Made by a program: the position numbers and the translations under genes
Origin: Thioalkalivibrio nitratireducens
GTDB taxonomy: Bacteria > Pseudomonadota > Gammaproteobacteria > Ectothiorhodospirales > Ectothiorhodospiraceae
DNA: 16,415 bases
Assembly (NCBI GenBank): GCA_011390385.1
Contig: JAABSN010000072.1
Span: 1 to 16,415 of the forward strand
Direction of reading: 5' to 3'
In this document: positions 9,386-16,415 of the stretch, in pieces
Numbering within the stretch: position 1 is the stretch's first letter
Layout of the letters: every line of letters starts with the position of its first letter
Notes under the pieces: model-generated
Told to the model about the DNA's origin: nothing
The model's database searches: none
Seen by the model: only the letters and a program-made list of their open reading frames with translations

Positions 9386-10194
9386 CAGCGGACCTCCTCG
9401 ATGTATTTCTTGCAGGCAACGTGGATGAAGAAATCGGGCTCGGCCTCGTGGTAGGTCTCCTTGAAATCGCCATAGGTATCGATGGTCTGGAACCCGACCT
9501 CGCGCATCAGCCGCCGCACGTAGGCCTTGCGCAGGGGAAACATGTTCAGGTGGTAGGTCGACTTGTCGGGGAACGCGTACTGGAAGCGGGCGAGTCCCTC
9601 ATCGACGTGTTCCGGCGCCACCGAGACGTTGTCGCCGCAGTAGTAGTAGGTGTGGGCGCTGGAATAGCCGTGGTCCAGGATCGCGTCGTAATTGCGCTGG
9701 TCCAGGAGTAGCACGCCATCGTGATTCAGGGCCGAATAGAACTCGGCCAGGGCCTTGCGCCGGTCGTTCTCCCGGAACAGGTGCGTGAAAGAGTTTCCGA
9801 GGCACACCACAGCGTCGTAGCGACCGTAGATGTCCCGGTTCAGCCAGCGCCAGTCGGCCTGGGTGGTGCGCATGATGTGGCCGAGTTTGCGGCCGTTCTC
9901 GAAGGCCTTGGCCAGCATCTCGGGACTGCCGTCGGCGGTGACGACATCGAATCCCGCCTCCATCAACTGCACCGAGTGGAAGCCTGTGCCGGCCGCGACG
10001 TCCAGAACCCGTTTGGCGCCGCGTTCCTTCAGGACCTTGATGAAGAAGTCACCCTCGCTCCGTGCGCGGCTCTCCCAGTCGATCAATTCGTCCCACTTGT
10101 CGACGAAGGATGTGACATATTCCGCACGGTAGTTGTCGGTCTCGCGGCGCTCGGTGGGCTAGGACCCGAAATCCTGTTTCATGGTGGTGGACAT
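9385..10194 (-). pseudogene. Glycine/sarcosine N-methyltransferase gene with TAG at codon 12
   Basis: GSMT methylates glycine to sarcosine and dimethylglycine, the first steps of de novo glycine betaine synthesis in halophiles. From the ATG at 10194, with a GAGGA Shine-Dalgarno 5 nt upstream, the frame reads MSTTMKQDFGS, then TAG at 10161-10159, then PTERRETDNYRAEYV and onward without a break to 9385. The restored product would be about 269 aa, as expected for GSMT. The SAM-binding VLDVAAGTGFHS lies at about 63-74, followed by WRWLNRDIYGRYDAVVCLGN, LDQRNYD and a normal C-terminus (HVACKKYIEEV). The first usable in-frame start after the stop is a TTG at 10086, which would drop 36 residues. One point mutation, a sequencing error or suppression could explain the stop. 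With the next gene truncated, loss of function is most likely. Confidence 0.85.
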
Positions 10195-10748
10195 GACATT
10201 CCTCACTGACAAGGGTGTGCTGCGCGCCCCTGCAATGGACGCGGCGAAATTTGCACCCCGGTTTCGGGGAACAAGTACTGCGATGGTGTCTTCCGGCGTC
10301 TGCGACGAAGCGGCTGCGAATGACCGCGGCTCTTCTGGCTGGAGAAACAGTCGAAACCCTGCCTCGGCCCCTGAGTGGGCGGCGTTCGTCCACAGAACTC
10401 TGCGGAACAAAGGCGACCCTTTGGTCGCACCATTGATGGCCCTAAATGGGCGGCAGGAGTGGCAGCGGGGAAAGAATCTGAGGCTGCACCGGCCCATGAA
10501 CACACACGAGGGGGAGGCCCCCTTTGTACCCCACCAGCCGAAACCCTTTTCTACCCTGCCGCTTTTTGGCTGGGATAACACAAGGGCGGTTAGCGAGCGC
10601 AGGAAATATGAACCGCCTTTTCGCGCGGGGCGGGCTTGGACTTTGCCCCGGCTGGCCGGCCGTCGATCGGGTCTGGGACGCCCCACGGAGCATCAATCCA
10701 GGCTCGAATCCCGCGAACCAGCGTCGTCACCACCCTGTTTTTCGGTGC
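10195..10748. other. No recognisable gene
   Basis: About 550 bp upstream of the methyltransferase pseudogene. Several overlapping frames are open on both strands, as expected for high GC, but none has a Shine-Dalgarno at its start, a family motif or a credible composition (they are rich in Arg, Pro and Ser). The promoter of the betaine genes presumably lay at the low-coordinate end. I see no transposase fragment or RNA gene. Confidence 0.45.
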
Positions 10749-10794
10749 ATGCCAGCGGCGCGGCCAGCCGTCGCCGTGGCCGCGCCGCTGGCAT
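10749..10794. repeat. Long GC-rich hairpin
   Basis: Perfect 18-bp arms (10749-10766 and 10777-10794, beginning ATGCCAGCGGCGCGGCC) separated by a 10-nt loop. The arms are almost pure GC. No T-run follows on either strand, so a standard intrinsic terminator is not supported; a REP-like unit or a remnant of a palindromic element is possible. It lies between the betaine pseudogenes and the antiporter remnant. Confidence 0.75.
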
Positions 10795-10939
10795 CACAAC
10801 CTTGGAGCTATCGTTGAGAAGGCCGGTCAGTCCTACATCCCCGCTGGGCTGGCGCCCGGCATAGCGGCCGCCGAGTGGCTTCGGGCATACCCGGTTTCAC
10901 ATCCAGACAGGTGAAACTCTTGTCGATGACCGCGGGATC

Positions 10940-11450
10940 CTTCGCGCAGGAGGTGCCGTCGCGGAGCGACCGTCTGCAGCGCGTCGAGCTCGGCATGCCG
11001 GGGCAGGAGGAGTTCGAGCTGGTCGGCGGCTCACCCAGGCATGTCGAGTGGACGGAGGTCGTGCGGCTGATGGTTGTCATCCGCGACGGCGTGACCCTCG
11101 ACGGCGAGGCAGTGGAGGGCCAGTCTGCCGGCGACCAGTCTGTTTCCTGGCCCGGCCGGCGGCACTCGGCGGGCTCGATCGGCGTATCCTCGCCGAGCGA
11201 GACCCCAGCCGCCTGGGCGAGAGGACCTTCTTCGGCCAGTTCGTGATCCACCCGGACACCAGGGTCGGCGCGCTCGACTCGGTTTATCGTTTTGGGCCGA
11301 CACCGGAACAGGCGGCGATCACGATCGGGGAGCTGTTGTCGAGCCGATGCGGACCCGGTCGTGGGCGACCGGGTCCGCATCGGCAAGAGCGAATTCGAGG
11401 TGCGAAAACTCGACGGCGACCGCATCGTTTAGGTCGAGCTCAAGCTGACG
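10940..11450 (+). pseudogene. C-terminal remnant of a K+/H+ antiporter (NhaP2/CvrA-like)
   Basis: These antiporters have a membrane domain followed by a cytoplasmic RCK_C (TrkA_C) domain and a CorC/HlyC-type C-terminal domain. Only the cytoplasmic part is readable, in three frames. Frame one gives RLQRVELGMPGQEEFELVG and RLMVVIRDGVTLDGEAVEG. Frame two gives FLARPAALGGLDR, LGERTFFGQFVIHPDTRVGA, LDSVYRFG and AAITIGELL. Frame three gives DPVVGDRVRIGKSEFEVRKL and DGDRIV, then TAG, then VELKL. Two frameshifts and one in-frame stop therefore interrupt it, and the transmembrane part is absent. Such transporters link K+ and pH balance to growth in salt. The remnant lies next to the broken betaine genes, another osmoadaptation function. 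The family call is from motif order read by eye. Confidence 0.68.
11343..11384. repeat. Perfect 19-bp inverted repeat
   Basis: Arms GCCGATGCGGACCCGGTCG at 11343-11361 and its exact complement at 11366-11384, with a 4-nt TGGG loop. It sits inside the antiporter remnant, at the point where the readable frame changes from ITIGELL to DPVVGDRVRIG, so part of one arm may be a duplicated inverted copy of the other. There is no T-tract after it on either strand. Confidence 0.85.
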
Positions 11451-11595
11451 GTGGGGGGGGGTGGATGACGCGCCTGCCTACCAAGCCCGCCGTGGGCCCA
11501 GCGTTGCCAATGCCCGCGAACCGGGAGAGGCGATCCCGGCCCGCCGGGCAGCTGTCCGATGCACGACGCGTCTGTCCTATCCTGGAGAACCAAGA

Positions 11596-12645
11596 ATGAA
11601 CGCCGCCAACCATCCGGCCGACGCCGCGCCGCCCCGCACCCTGGTCCTGCTGCTGGCTACACTCTCGCTGTGGCTGGGCGCGCCCGCGTCGGTACCGGCC
11701 GCCGAGATCGACAGCGTGACCGGCCACCTGGTCAGGCTCGATGACAGCATGGCGACCGTCAATTCGATCTTCCGCCAGCGCCTGGCGCAAGGCGTCGCGG
11801 CCGCGAATCCCGATGCCGACGAGATCGGCGACCTCGCGGCCGACGACTTCTGCGACCCGGAACGCCTCTACCGCTCGGTGCGGCGCGCACTGTTCGATTC
11901 CTTCCTGCCCCGCTGGGGCCTGCCCGGCTACGATCTCGACCTGCAGCTGCGCGAGCTGCTCGTCGCTGACAGCTATGTCCTGTCGCTGCAGGATTCGATC
12001 TACCGCGACATCGACTTCCTCGAGGGCTTCTCGCTCAACCTGAAGGAACTCAGCGACGTCGTCCGGCTCGACGGCCACCTCGTCGGCCTGGACAAGCTCG
12101 GGCACTTCTTCGCCGAGGGCTGGACCTACTTCGAGCTCACCCATGAAGACGGCGAGACCCTCGAGCAGGCCATGGCCTGGGGGCGCGAGCAGGAGTTGGG
12201 CAGGTTCGGCTACACCACGACCGGCATCCACTCCTTCGCCGACCTGGTCGCGAACTTCCACGGCTGGCGGTTCTGGAACGCCCTGATCGGCACCCAGGAC
12301 GACCCGCTGAAGGACTTCGAAGGCAACTTGTTCAAGGATCCGTACGTCGACTGCCAGTTCCTGTTGCTCGACTCCCTGCGCTACCGCAAGCTGGTCCGGG
12401 CCTGGCGCCTCGATCGCCGCTTCGACCTGTCAGACTACGTCGACGGGGCGTGGGACGAGAACAACAACTGCAACAGCTACGCCGACCCGGTCATCGAGGA
12501 GAAGGTCAGGTCGCGGATCGAAGAGATCGCCCCCGGCTTTGCCTGTCCCGCCAAGCCCGCGGCCTGTGTCGTGGCGCGGCAGCGTTACGGCCGCTTCGCC
12601 AGGCAGCTGCTGCATCCGCGCTGCCTGACAGCCAATAGCGATTGA
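11596..12645 (+). CDS. Uncharacterised secreted protein with LDKLGHF motif
   Basis: I do not recognise a named family. The 349-aa product begins with a Sec signal peptide: a hydrophobic stretch at about 14-29 (RTLVLLLATLSLWLG) and a probable cleavage at VPAA/E near residue 36. The mature protein is acidic and mostly soluble. Notable segments are LDKLGHFFAEGWTYFE at 165-180 and HSFADLVANFHGWRFWNAL at 212-230; the His and Asp residues could form a metal or hydrolytic site, but that is speculation. Cysteines at about 86 and 253, with others nearer the C-terminus, could form disulphides in the periplasm. The ATG at 11596 is preferred because GGAGA lies 7 nt upstream and the signal peptide follows directly; the longer open frame from 11461 overlaps the antiporter remnant's flank and lacks such support. 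No operon partner is visible. Confidence 0.85.
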   Translation: MNAANHPADAAPPRTLVLLLATLSLWLGAPASVPAAEIDSVTGHLVRLDDSMATVNSIFRQRLAQGVAAANPDADEIGDLAADDFCDPERLYRSVRRALFDSFLPRWGLPGYDLDLQLRELLVADSYVLSLQDSIYRDIDFLEGFSLNLKELSDVVRLDGHLVGLDKLGHFFAEGWTYFELTHEDGETLEQAMAWGREQELGRFGYTTTGIHSFADLVANFHGWRFWNALIGTQDDPLKDFEGNLFKDPYVDCQFLLLDSLRYRKLVRAWRLDRRFDLSDYVDGAWDENNNCNSYADPVIEEKVRSRIEEIAPGFACPAKPAACVVARQRYGRFARQLLHPRCLTANSD

Positions 12646-12971
12646 GATGAACCCCGCCGAGTCGCGATTGAAGCCATGAACTCGGAATCGCCAGCAATGG
12701 GCGGCTCCAGCAGCGCCATTCCGACGAAAGCAGGCACCTCGACGGGTTGCCTCAACGTCGATCATGCCCATCGAGATCCCGGCTAACCGCTTCGCTCGGC
12801 CGCAACGACGGGCCGGTTTGGGTCGGCAAGAGACACCCGATGACCGATGGTGGCAGTTGCCGGCCAAACCCGGCACTCTGTGCATGCTTTTCCAGCGACT
12901 GCTGACCCTGACAGTCCGGACACTGATCCCATCCCCATGGGGACTTTTCGCCTCAAACCCGGCGAAGGTTC
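12646..12971. other. Intergenic region between convergent genes, no gene seen
   Basis: About 325 bp between the secreted-protein gene (+) and the MBL-fold gene (-), which converge here. It contains a 12-bp palindrome TCCCCATGGGGA at 12932-12943 followed by CTTTT, but no strong terminator hairpin. Short frames have no motif or ribosome binding site. Confidence 0.5.
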
Positions 12972-13922
12972 CTATTCCAGAGCAAACACTTCCTCTGCCA
13001 TACGCATGGCATTGCTTTTCCTGAACCGGATGTCCTCGTAATTCTCAAGGTACGAAAAGGCCGACTGATCCAGATTCTCGGCCACCTCGAACGGGTCGAA
13101 GGCGCCGTCATTGATTGCCTGGAGCGAGCCATCTCGCAACATGACGAGATAACCCAGACTGTCCTTCAGGGCCGCATCAAGCGTGGTCGGTGCACCATGG
13201 CCAGGGATCACGATCTTCGGCCTGATTTCATCACGCATGCGCTCCAGGGCAGAAATCCACCGGAGCCCCATATTCGGCTGTATGCCCAGCAAGCGCTCGG
13301 CAAACACCACATCGCCCGCAAAGACGATGCCTTCCTCTGGCAGCCACACAAACAAATCGGCCGGTGTATGGGCTCCGCCCGAATAGAGCAATTCGATCAC
13401 CACACCCTCGACGGGAAGGACGTGGCGATCCTCAAACGTAACGTTTGGATAGGCGGCTTCCGTGCCCGCGAAGGCCTCGCCCAGATTCCGTTCGGCCATG
13501 GACATCTGCTGATAGGTCCGGTTCTGCATGTCCTGCAAACCCTCTTCGGCAGCAATGATCTGCGCTCCAACGACACTCAGGAAATAATCGTTACCCAACC
13601 AGCGATGATCCTGCCCACCGCTGTTGATTGCCCAGCGAATGGGTTTGTCCGTGACTTCCTGCACAGCTTGTGCGATGGCTTCGGCCCCGGCCCTGGAGCC
13701 GCCCGTGTCGACCACGACCACGCCGTCATCCGCAATAATGAATCCGCCGGTCATGTTGTTGCCGAGATTGTCGGGTGACCGCTGTGTCAGCTCACCGACG
13801 AGAGCATAGACGCGCTCACTCACCTGAACCGTTTCAAAAACATCGCTGGCGTATGCAGGCGACATCGAAGATCCCAAACATAACATAAGCCCGGCCAGAC
13901 CGGCTCTCCACTTCGTTTTCAT
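12972..13922 (-). CDS. Periplasmic metallo-beta-lactamase-fold protein with altered zinc motif
   Basis: A 316-aa protein from the ATG at 13922, which has a GGGAG Shine-Dalgarno and opens directly into a signal peptide (KTKWRAGLAGLMLCLGSS, cleavage likely at AYA/S near residue 25); the longer frame to 14000 has neither. The MBL fold is clear: GVVVVDTGG at 67-75, His185 in GGAHTPADL, Asp204 in IVFAGDVVF and His242 in IPGHGAP. The core HxHxDH motif, however, reads NSGGQDHRW at 100-108: Asp105 and His106 are kept, while the two first-site histidines are replaced by Ser and Gly. Only one of the two metal sites is therefore complete. Relatives are often hydrolases of the SoxH/quinoprotein-associated type; the substrate is unknown. 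It is transcribed divergently from the HupE-type gene. Confidence 0.9.
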   Translation of the reverse strand: MKTKWRAGLAGLMLCLGSSMSPAYASDVFETVQVSERVYALVGELTQRSPDNLGNNMTGGFIIADDGVVVVDTGGSRAGAEAIAQAVQEVTDKPIRWAINSGGQDHRWLGNDYFLSVVGAQIIAAEEGLQDMQNRTYQQMSMAERNLGEAFAGTEAAYPNVTFEDRHVLPVEGVVIELLYSGGAHTPADLFVWLPEEGIVFAGDVVFAERLLGIQPNMGLRWISALERMRDEIRPKIVIPGHGAPTTLDAALKDSLGYLVMLRDGSLQAINDGAFDPFEVAENLDQSAFSYLENYEDIRFRKSNAMRMAEEVFALE

Positions 13923-14386
13923 GAACGCGCTCCCAATTAATGTCGCTTGTTGACCTTGATTGCATGACGATCGCTGCACCGCCGAAAGGTTTGATACCAT
14001 GCTGAGCCTTGCCCCGATCAGAAAAAGACCGCCGCCGGCGCATATCTCCGCGCCATGGAACCTTCCTTGATACGGGGTAACCTCGCTCGAAGGCCCGGTT
14101 TACAGCACGCTGCAGGCCTTGAAACGCTTGAAACGTTCGTGGTGACTGCCCGTTTCGGATCGACCTTGGGACGCCGAAAGGGCAGCCCAAAGAAGCTACA
14201 CTCTTGGCGGGTTTCGAACAAGTGGCGCTTGGCCACACTGCCGCCCATATTGAACACACACCCGGAATCCGACGCTCGCGCGTCCGTCCTCGCGCCCTGG
14301 ATACCGCGTCGTTGGCTCTTCCATTTGACCCCCTTCCGCCTACCCCGTACCTTTGCCGGCCCGATCCGGTGGCAGGAACTCAATCG
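13923..14386. promoter_or_regulatory. Divergent intergenic region with 9-bp tandem repeat
   Basis: This 464-bp region separates the divergent MBL-fold (-) and HupE-type (+) genes and must hold both promoters. CTTGAAACG is repeated twice without spacing at 14118-14135, a possible binding site; CTTGAA also resembles a heat-shock -35 box, but I see no matching -10 box. Open frames crossing it lack ribosome binding sites, so I call no gene here. Confidence 0.4.
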
Positions 14387-15115
14387 ATGATTCTGTGTTC
14401 GCGGCTCTGGCGCGCCCTGGCCACGAGCCAAACCGCCGCGCTGGCTCTTTTCCTGTTGGCCATTCTCGCCATGAGCATCGGCGAGGCCCTTGCCCACAAC
14501 GTCACGCCCGGTGACGCGGGCTACATCCAGGAAATCTGGGGAGTGAACCTGATCCCCTTCGCCTATCTGGGCGCCAAGCACATGGTGACCGGATACGACC
14601 ACATTCTCTTCCTGTTCGGCGTCGTCTTCTTCCTCTACCGGATGAAGGACGTCGCGATCTATGTCAGCCTGTTCGCTGTCGGCCACTCCGTCACCATGCT
14701 CGCGGGCGTCTGGTTCGGCTGGGGCATCAACGCGTACGTCATCGATGCGATCATCGGCCTTTCCGTCGTCTACAAGGCGCTCGACAACCTCGGTGCCTAC
14801 CAGCGCTGGTTCGGCTTCCAGCCCAACACCAAGGCCGCAACCCTGATCTTCGGCTTCTTCCACGGAACCGGTCTCGCCACCAAAATCCTTGAGTATGAGA
14901 TCGCCGACGATGGGCTCCTGGCCAACCTGCTGGCGTTCAACGTCGGCGTCGAGATTGGCCAGCTCCTCGCGCTGGCCGTGATCCTGATCGTCATGGGCTA
15001 CTGGCGAAAACGCCCGGGCTTCCTCCGCCAGGCCTACACCGCAAACGTCGTCATCATGTCCCTGGGCTTCATGCTCATGGGCTATCAGATCACCGGCTTC
15101 TTCGTCGCCGCCTGA
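14387..15115 (+). CDS. HupE/UreJ-family membrane protein
   Basis: A 242-aa integral membrane protein. A signal-like hydrophobic stretch at about 17-32 ends in ALA/H near residue 36; about six further hydrophobic segments follow. The family's polar residues are in place: GAKHMVTGYDHILFLFG at 63-79 with His65, Asp71 and His72, His100 in VGHS, GFFHGTGLA at 156-164 with His159, and FNVGVEIGQ at 184-192. HupE/UreJ proteins are linked to nickel or cobalt uptake in hydrogenase and urease loci, though neither locus is seen here, so the metal is not known. The ATG at 14387 has AGGA at 14374-14377, 9 nt upstream; longer frames to the left lack a signal. The next gene begins 16 bp downstream and is almost certainly in the same operon. 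Confidence 0.88.
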   Translation: MILCSRLWRALATSQTAALALFLLAILAMSIGEALAHNVTPGDAGYIQEIWGVNLIPFAYLGAKHMVTGYDHILFLFGVVFFLYRMKDVAIYVSLFAVGHSVTMLAGVWFGWGINAYVIDAIIGLSVVYKALDNLGAYQRWFGFQPNTKAATLIFGFFHGTGLATKILEYEIADDGLLANLLAFNVGVEIGQLLALAVILIVMGYWRKRPGFLRQAYTANVVIMSLGFMLMGYQITGFFVAA

Positions 15116-15131
15116 GTTGTTGGAGAGAGAT

Positions 15132-15749
15132 ATGTTCAACGCAAACAGACCCAGCCTGGAAGAGCTGCCGAGCTCGGCCCAGCTTCTGCGCTCCACCATC
15201 ATCGCGGCAATCAGCGCCGTGGTGATTCTTGTCACGGTCGTGCTGCCAGCGGAATACGGCATCGACCCGACCGGCGCCGGCCGTGTGCTTGGCCTCACCG
15301 AAATGGGCGAGATCAAGCGGGAACTGGCAGAGGAAGAGGAACGAGATCGGGCGATCCACGGCGGAACGGACACGTCATCGAGCGTGCTCGACGCGGTATT
15401 CAGTCTGTTCGTCCCGACGGCGCACGCGCAGCAGGCCTGGCGGGACGAGATGACCTTCACACTTGCCCCCGGAGCTTCCGCCGAAATCAAGCTCGTGATG
15501 AAAGCGGGAATGACCGCCGAATACACATGGGTGGCGACCGGCGGGCGGATCAACTTCGACCTCCACGCCCATGGCGATGGCCAGTCGATCGACTATGACC
15601 GGGGCCGGGGCGCAACCTCCGACGAGGGTAGCATCAAGGCGCCCTTCGCGGGCGAACACGGCTGGTTCTGGCGTAACCGCGACAAGGCCGACGTCACCGT
15701 GACCCTGCAGCTGGGCGGCGACTACAGCGAGGTTGTGCAAACCCCGTGA
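15132..15749 (+). CDS. Membrane-anchored periplasmic protein, partner of the HupE-type protein
   Basis: A 205-aa protein of unknown activity. After a short polar N-terminus with ELPSSAQLLRS (11-21), a single transmembrane helix spans about 22-40 (IIAAISAVVILVTVVLPA), followed by EYGIDPTGAGRVLGLTEMGE and an acidic, probably helical stretch (IKRELAEEEERDRA). The C-terminal 100 residues look like a beta-rich periplasmic domain (FTLAPGASAEIKLVMKAG, HAHGDGQ, GEHGWFWRN). A second hydrophobic patch ending in AHAQ at 97-100 precedes it. The ATG at 15132 has a GGAGAGAG Shine-Dalgarno; the upstream in-frame start at 15117 has none. Genes with this layout are commonly called transmembrane anchor proteins and pair with HupE-like genes, which fits the 16-bp spacing here. 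A role in metal handling is an inference from the partner. Confidence 0.85.
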   Translation: MFNANRPSLEELPSSAQLLRSTIIAAISAVVILVTVVLPAEYGIDPTGAGRVLGLTEMGEIKRELAEEEERDRAIHGGTDTSSSVLDAVFSLFVPTAHAQQAWRDEMTFTLAPGASAEIKLVMKAGMTAEYTWVATGGRINFDLHAHGDGQSIDYDRGRGATSDEGSIKAPFAGEHGWFWRNRDKADVTVTLQLGGDYSEVVQTP

Positions 15750-15750
15750 G

Positions 15751-15790
15751 TCTCAGGGCGGTCATTCGCGGCTGAGACATGAATGACCGC
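15751..15790 (+). terminator. Possible hairpin terminator after the HupE-type operon
   Basis: Just after the stop of the anchor-protein gene, GCGGTCATTC (15758-15767) and its exact complement GAATGACCGC (15781-15790) frame a 13-nt loop. An alternative stem, TCTCAG with CTGAGA (15751-15756 and 15772-15777), overlaps it. No T-tract follows, so intrinsic termination is uncertain; position is the main support. Confidence 0.4.
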
Positions 15791-16080
15791 TCACCACCAG
15801 ACTGCAGTCCCGCATTCTGTCCCGACGACTGCCCGCTCAGGGTCGCCTCCAGACCCCCGAGCAAAGCACACGCAGCACTCTGCCCGGAGACGCCCTCCCA
15901 CCTTACCCGCCCTCGCGCCGAACGAATCTTCAGGATCGCAGGGCGGCAGCGTCTGAAAGGTGAATGTCTTGCCGCCCTGTTGCGGGCGGATGGCGATGCA
16001 GTACGTGCTTGCGCGCACACGCGGAGGCTCGATCCATGCTCTGGCCACCCGCGCCTGCTTCGCCACCTGCTTTGGATCCC
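15791..16080. other. No recognisable gene
   Basis: About 290 bp downstream of the HupE-type operon. A minus-strand open frame of 91 codons (15791-16066) contains no family motif that I recognise and has no clear Shine-Dalgarno; plus-strand frames are short. It may be further decayed DNA leading into the BON-like remnant. Confidence 0.4.
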
Positions 16081-16221
16081 GTTAGACGTCGGAATCCTCA
16101 GGGGTGGGCATGGGGGCCCTCTGTCAACCGGAGTGCCGAACAGAAGGAACGCGCGGAACGGAACTGTTGGTACCTGCCCGGAGTGCGCAACGTGATCAAC
16201 AAACTGGACATCGCACCGTAG
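16080..16221 (+). pseudogene. Probable C-terminal remnant of a BON-domain protein
   Basis: The last codons before the TAG at 16219-16221 read QKERAERNCWYLPGVRNVIN and KLDIAP, matching the end of a BON domain (a ..A...PGV..V.N.L pattern) such as those in OsmY-type periplasmic stress proteins. Just upstream, in another frame, VPNRRNARNG resembles the preceding strand-turn of the same domain, which implies a frameshift. No start codon with a ribosome binding site is visible. The fragment covers only part of one domain and the assignment is tentative. Confidence 0.45.
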
Positions 16222-16345
16222 CCCCCTCCGATGCCATCCGTGAGACAGCCGAAGAAGCGAGGGGATCCAGAAACAGGGCCACGCCGAGAGCGACCTGTCA
16301 CGGCCCAGGGTGTACTCTTTTCAGGATCGCGCGGGAGGCAGTGCA

Positions 16346-16415
16346 TTGAAAAAACTGAAGCATGAGGCGGAATTGGTGAAGGCCGCGCTTCTGGCCGGAA
16401 TGAAATACGGCGAGG
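16346..16415 (+). CDS. Start of an unidentified gene, partial, runs off the right edge
   Basis: A TTG at 16346 opens a frame reading MKKLKHEAELVKAALLAGMK and on to the window end. A GGGAGG Shine-Dalgarno at 16333-16338, 7 nt before, supports this start although it is not ATG. The visible residues are too few to name a family; the pattern suggests an amphipathic helix. The frame is shorter than usual reporting limits but is the best-supported start in the final 200 bp. Confidence 0.5.
   Translation, partial: MKKLKHEAELVKAALLAGMKYGE

Noticed and set aside
10159..10864. Overlapping open frames on both strands between the methyltransferase pseudogene and the antiporter remnant
   Set aside because: Arg/Pro/Ser-rich translations, no ribosome binding sites and no recognisable motifs; they appear to be random high-GC frames.
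11461..11595. Longer N-terminus for the secreted protein
   Set aside because: The added 45 codons lie before a clear GGAGA-ATG start and would bury the signal peptide inside the protein.
14018..15553. 511-codon minus-strand open frame
   Set aside because: Antisense to the HupE-type gene and its partner, both of which have signal, membrane and ribosome-binding-site support.

Overview
The window looks like chromosomal DNA of a GC-rich gammaproteobacterium, probably halophilic or haloalkaliphilic (Ectothiorhodospiraceae/Chromatiales-like). The reasons are the protein flavour (RF3, GroEL, NAPRTase), remnants of the glycine-methylation pathway to glycine betaine, and a K+/H+ antiporter remnant. 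The taxonomic guess is an inference. No rRNA, tRNA, CRISPR array or intact transposase gene is visible.

Region 1 (1-5730, all minus strand) reads, in transcription order: a decayed PAS-GGDEF-EAL gene, prfC (release factor 3), a nadK gene cut short after about 75 codons, a macrodomain (O-acetyl-ADP-ribose deacetylase type) gene, pncB (nicotinate phosphoribosyltransferase) and pncA (nicotinamidase, running off the left edge). The intact distal genes form an NAD-salvage/ADP-ribose group: PncA turns nicotinamide into nicotinate, PncB turns nicotinate into NaMN, and the macrodomain enzyme handles ADP-ribose derivatives made from NAD.

Region 2 (5731-9195) has about 900 bp of apparently non-coding DNA, the C-terminal remnant of a second macrodomain gene, one intact groEL without groES, and then an EAL-domain pseudogene split by a 161-bp MITE-like element. 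Removing the element and one copy of its CTAG target duplication restores the EAL reading frame across the junction.

Region 3 (9188-11450) holds the ruins of osmoadaptation genes. On the minus strand are a glycine/sarcosine N-methyltransferase gene with a TAG stop at codon 12 and, overlapping it, the first 60 or so codons of a sarcosine/dimethylglycine N-methyltransferase. On the plus strand is the frameshifted C-terminus of an NhaP2/CvrA-like K+/H+ antiporter. Two long perfect hairpins lie in or near this stretch.

Region 4 (11596-16415) is largely healthy: an unrecognised secreted protein (+), a periplasmic metallo-beta-lactamase-fold protein lacking two of the usual zinc histidines (-), and a HupE/UreJ-family membrane protein followed by a membrane-anchored partner (+). 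It ends with a probable BON-domain remnant and the first codons of a gene leaving the window.

The main impression is a mosaic. Intact housekeeping and salvage genes alternate with at least seven decayed or truncated genes, most of them between about 4.3 and 11.5 kb. I did not find a clearly new multi-gene system. The best leads are the NAD/ADP-ribose gene group with its truncated nadK, the MITE insertion with a readable target duplication, the broken betaine pathway, and the unusual MBL-fold protein.
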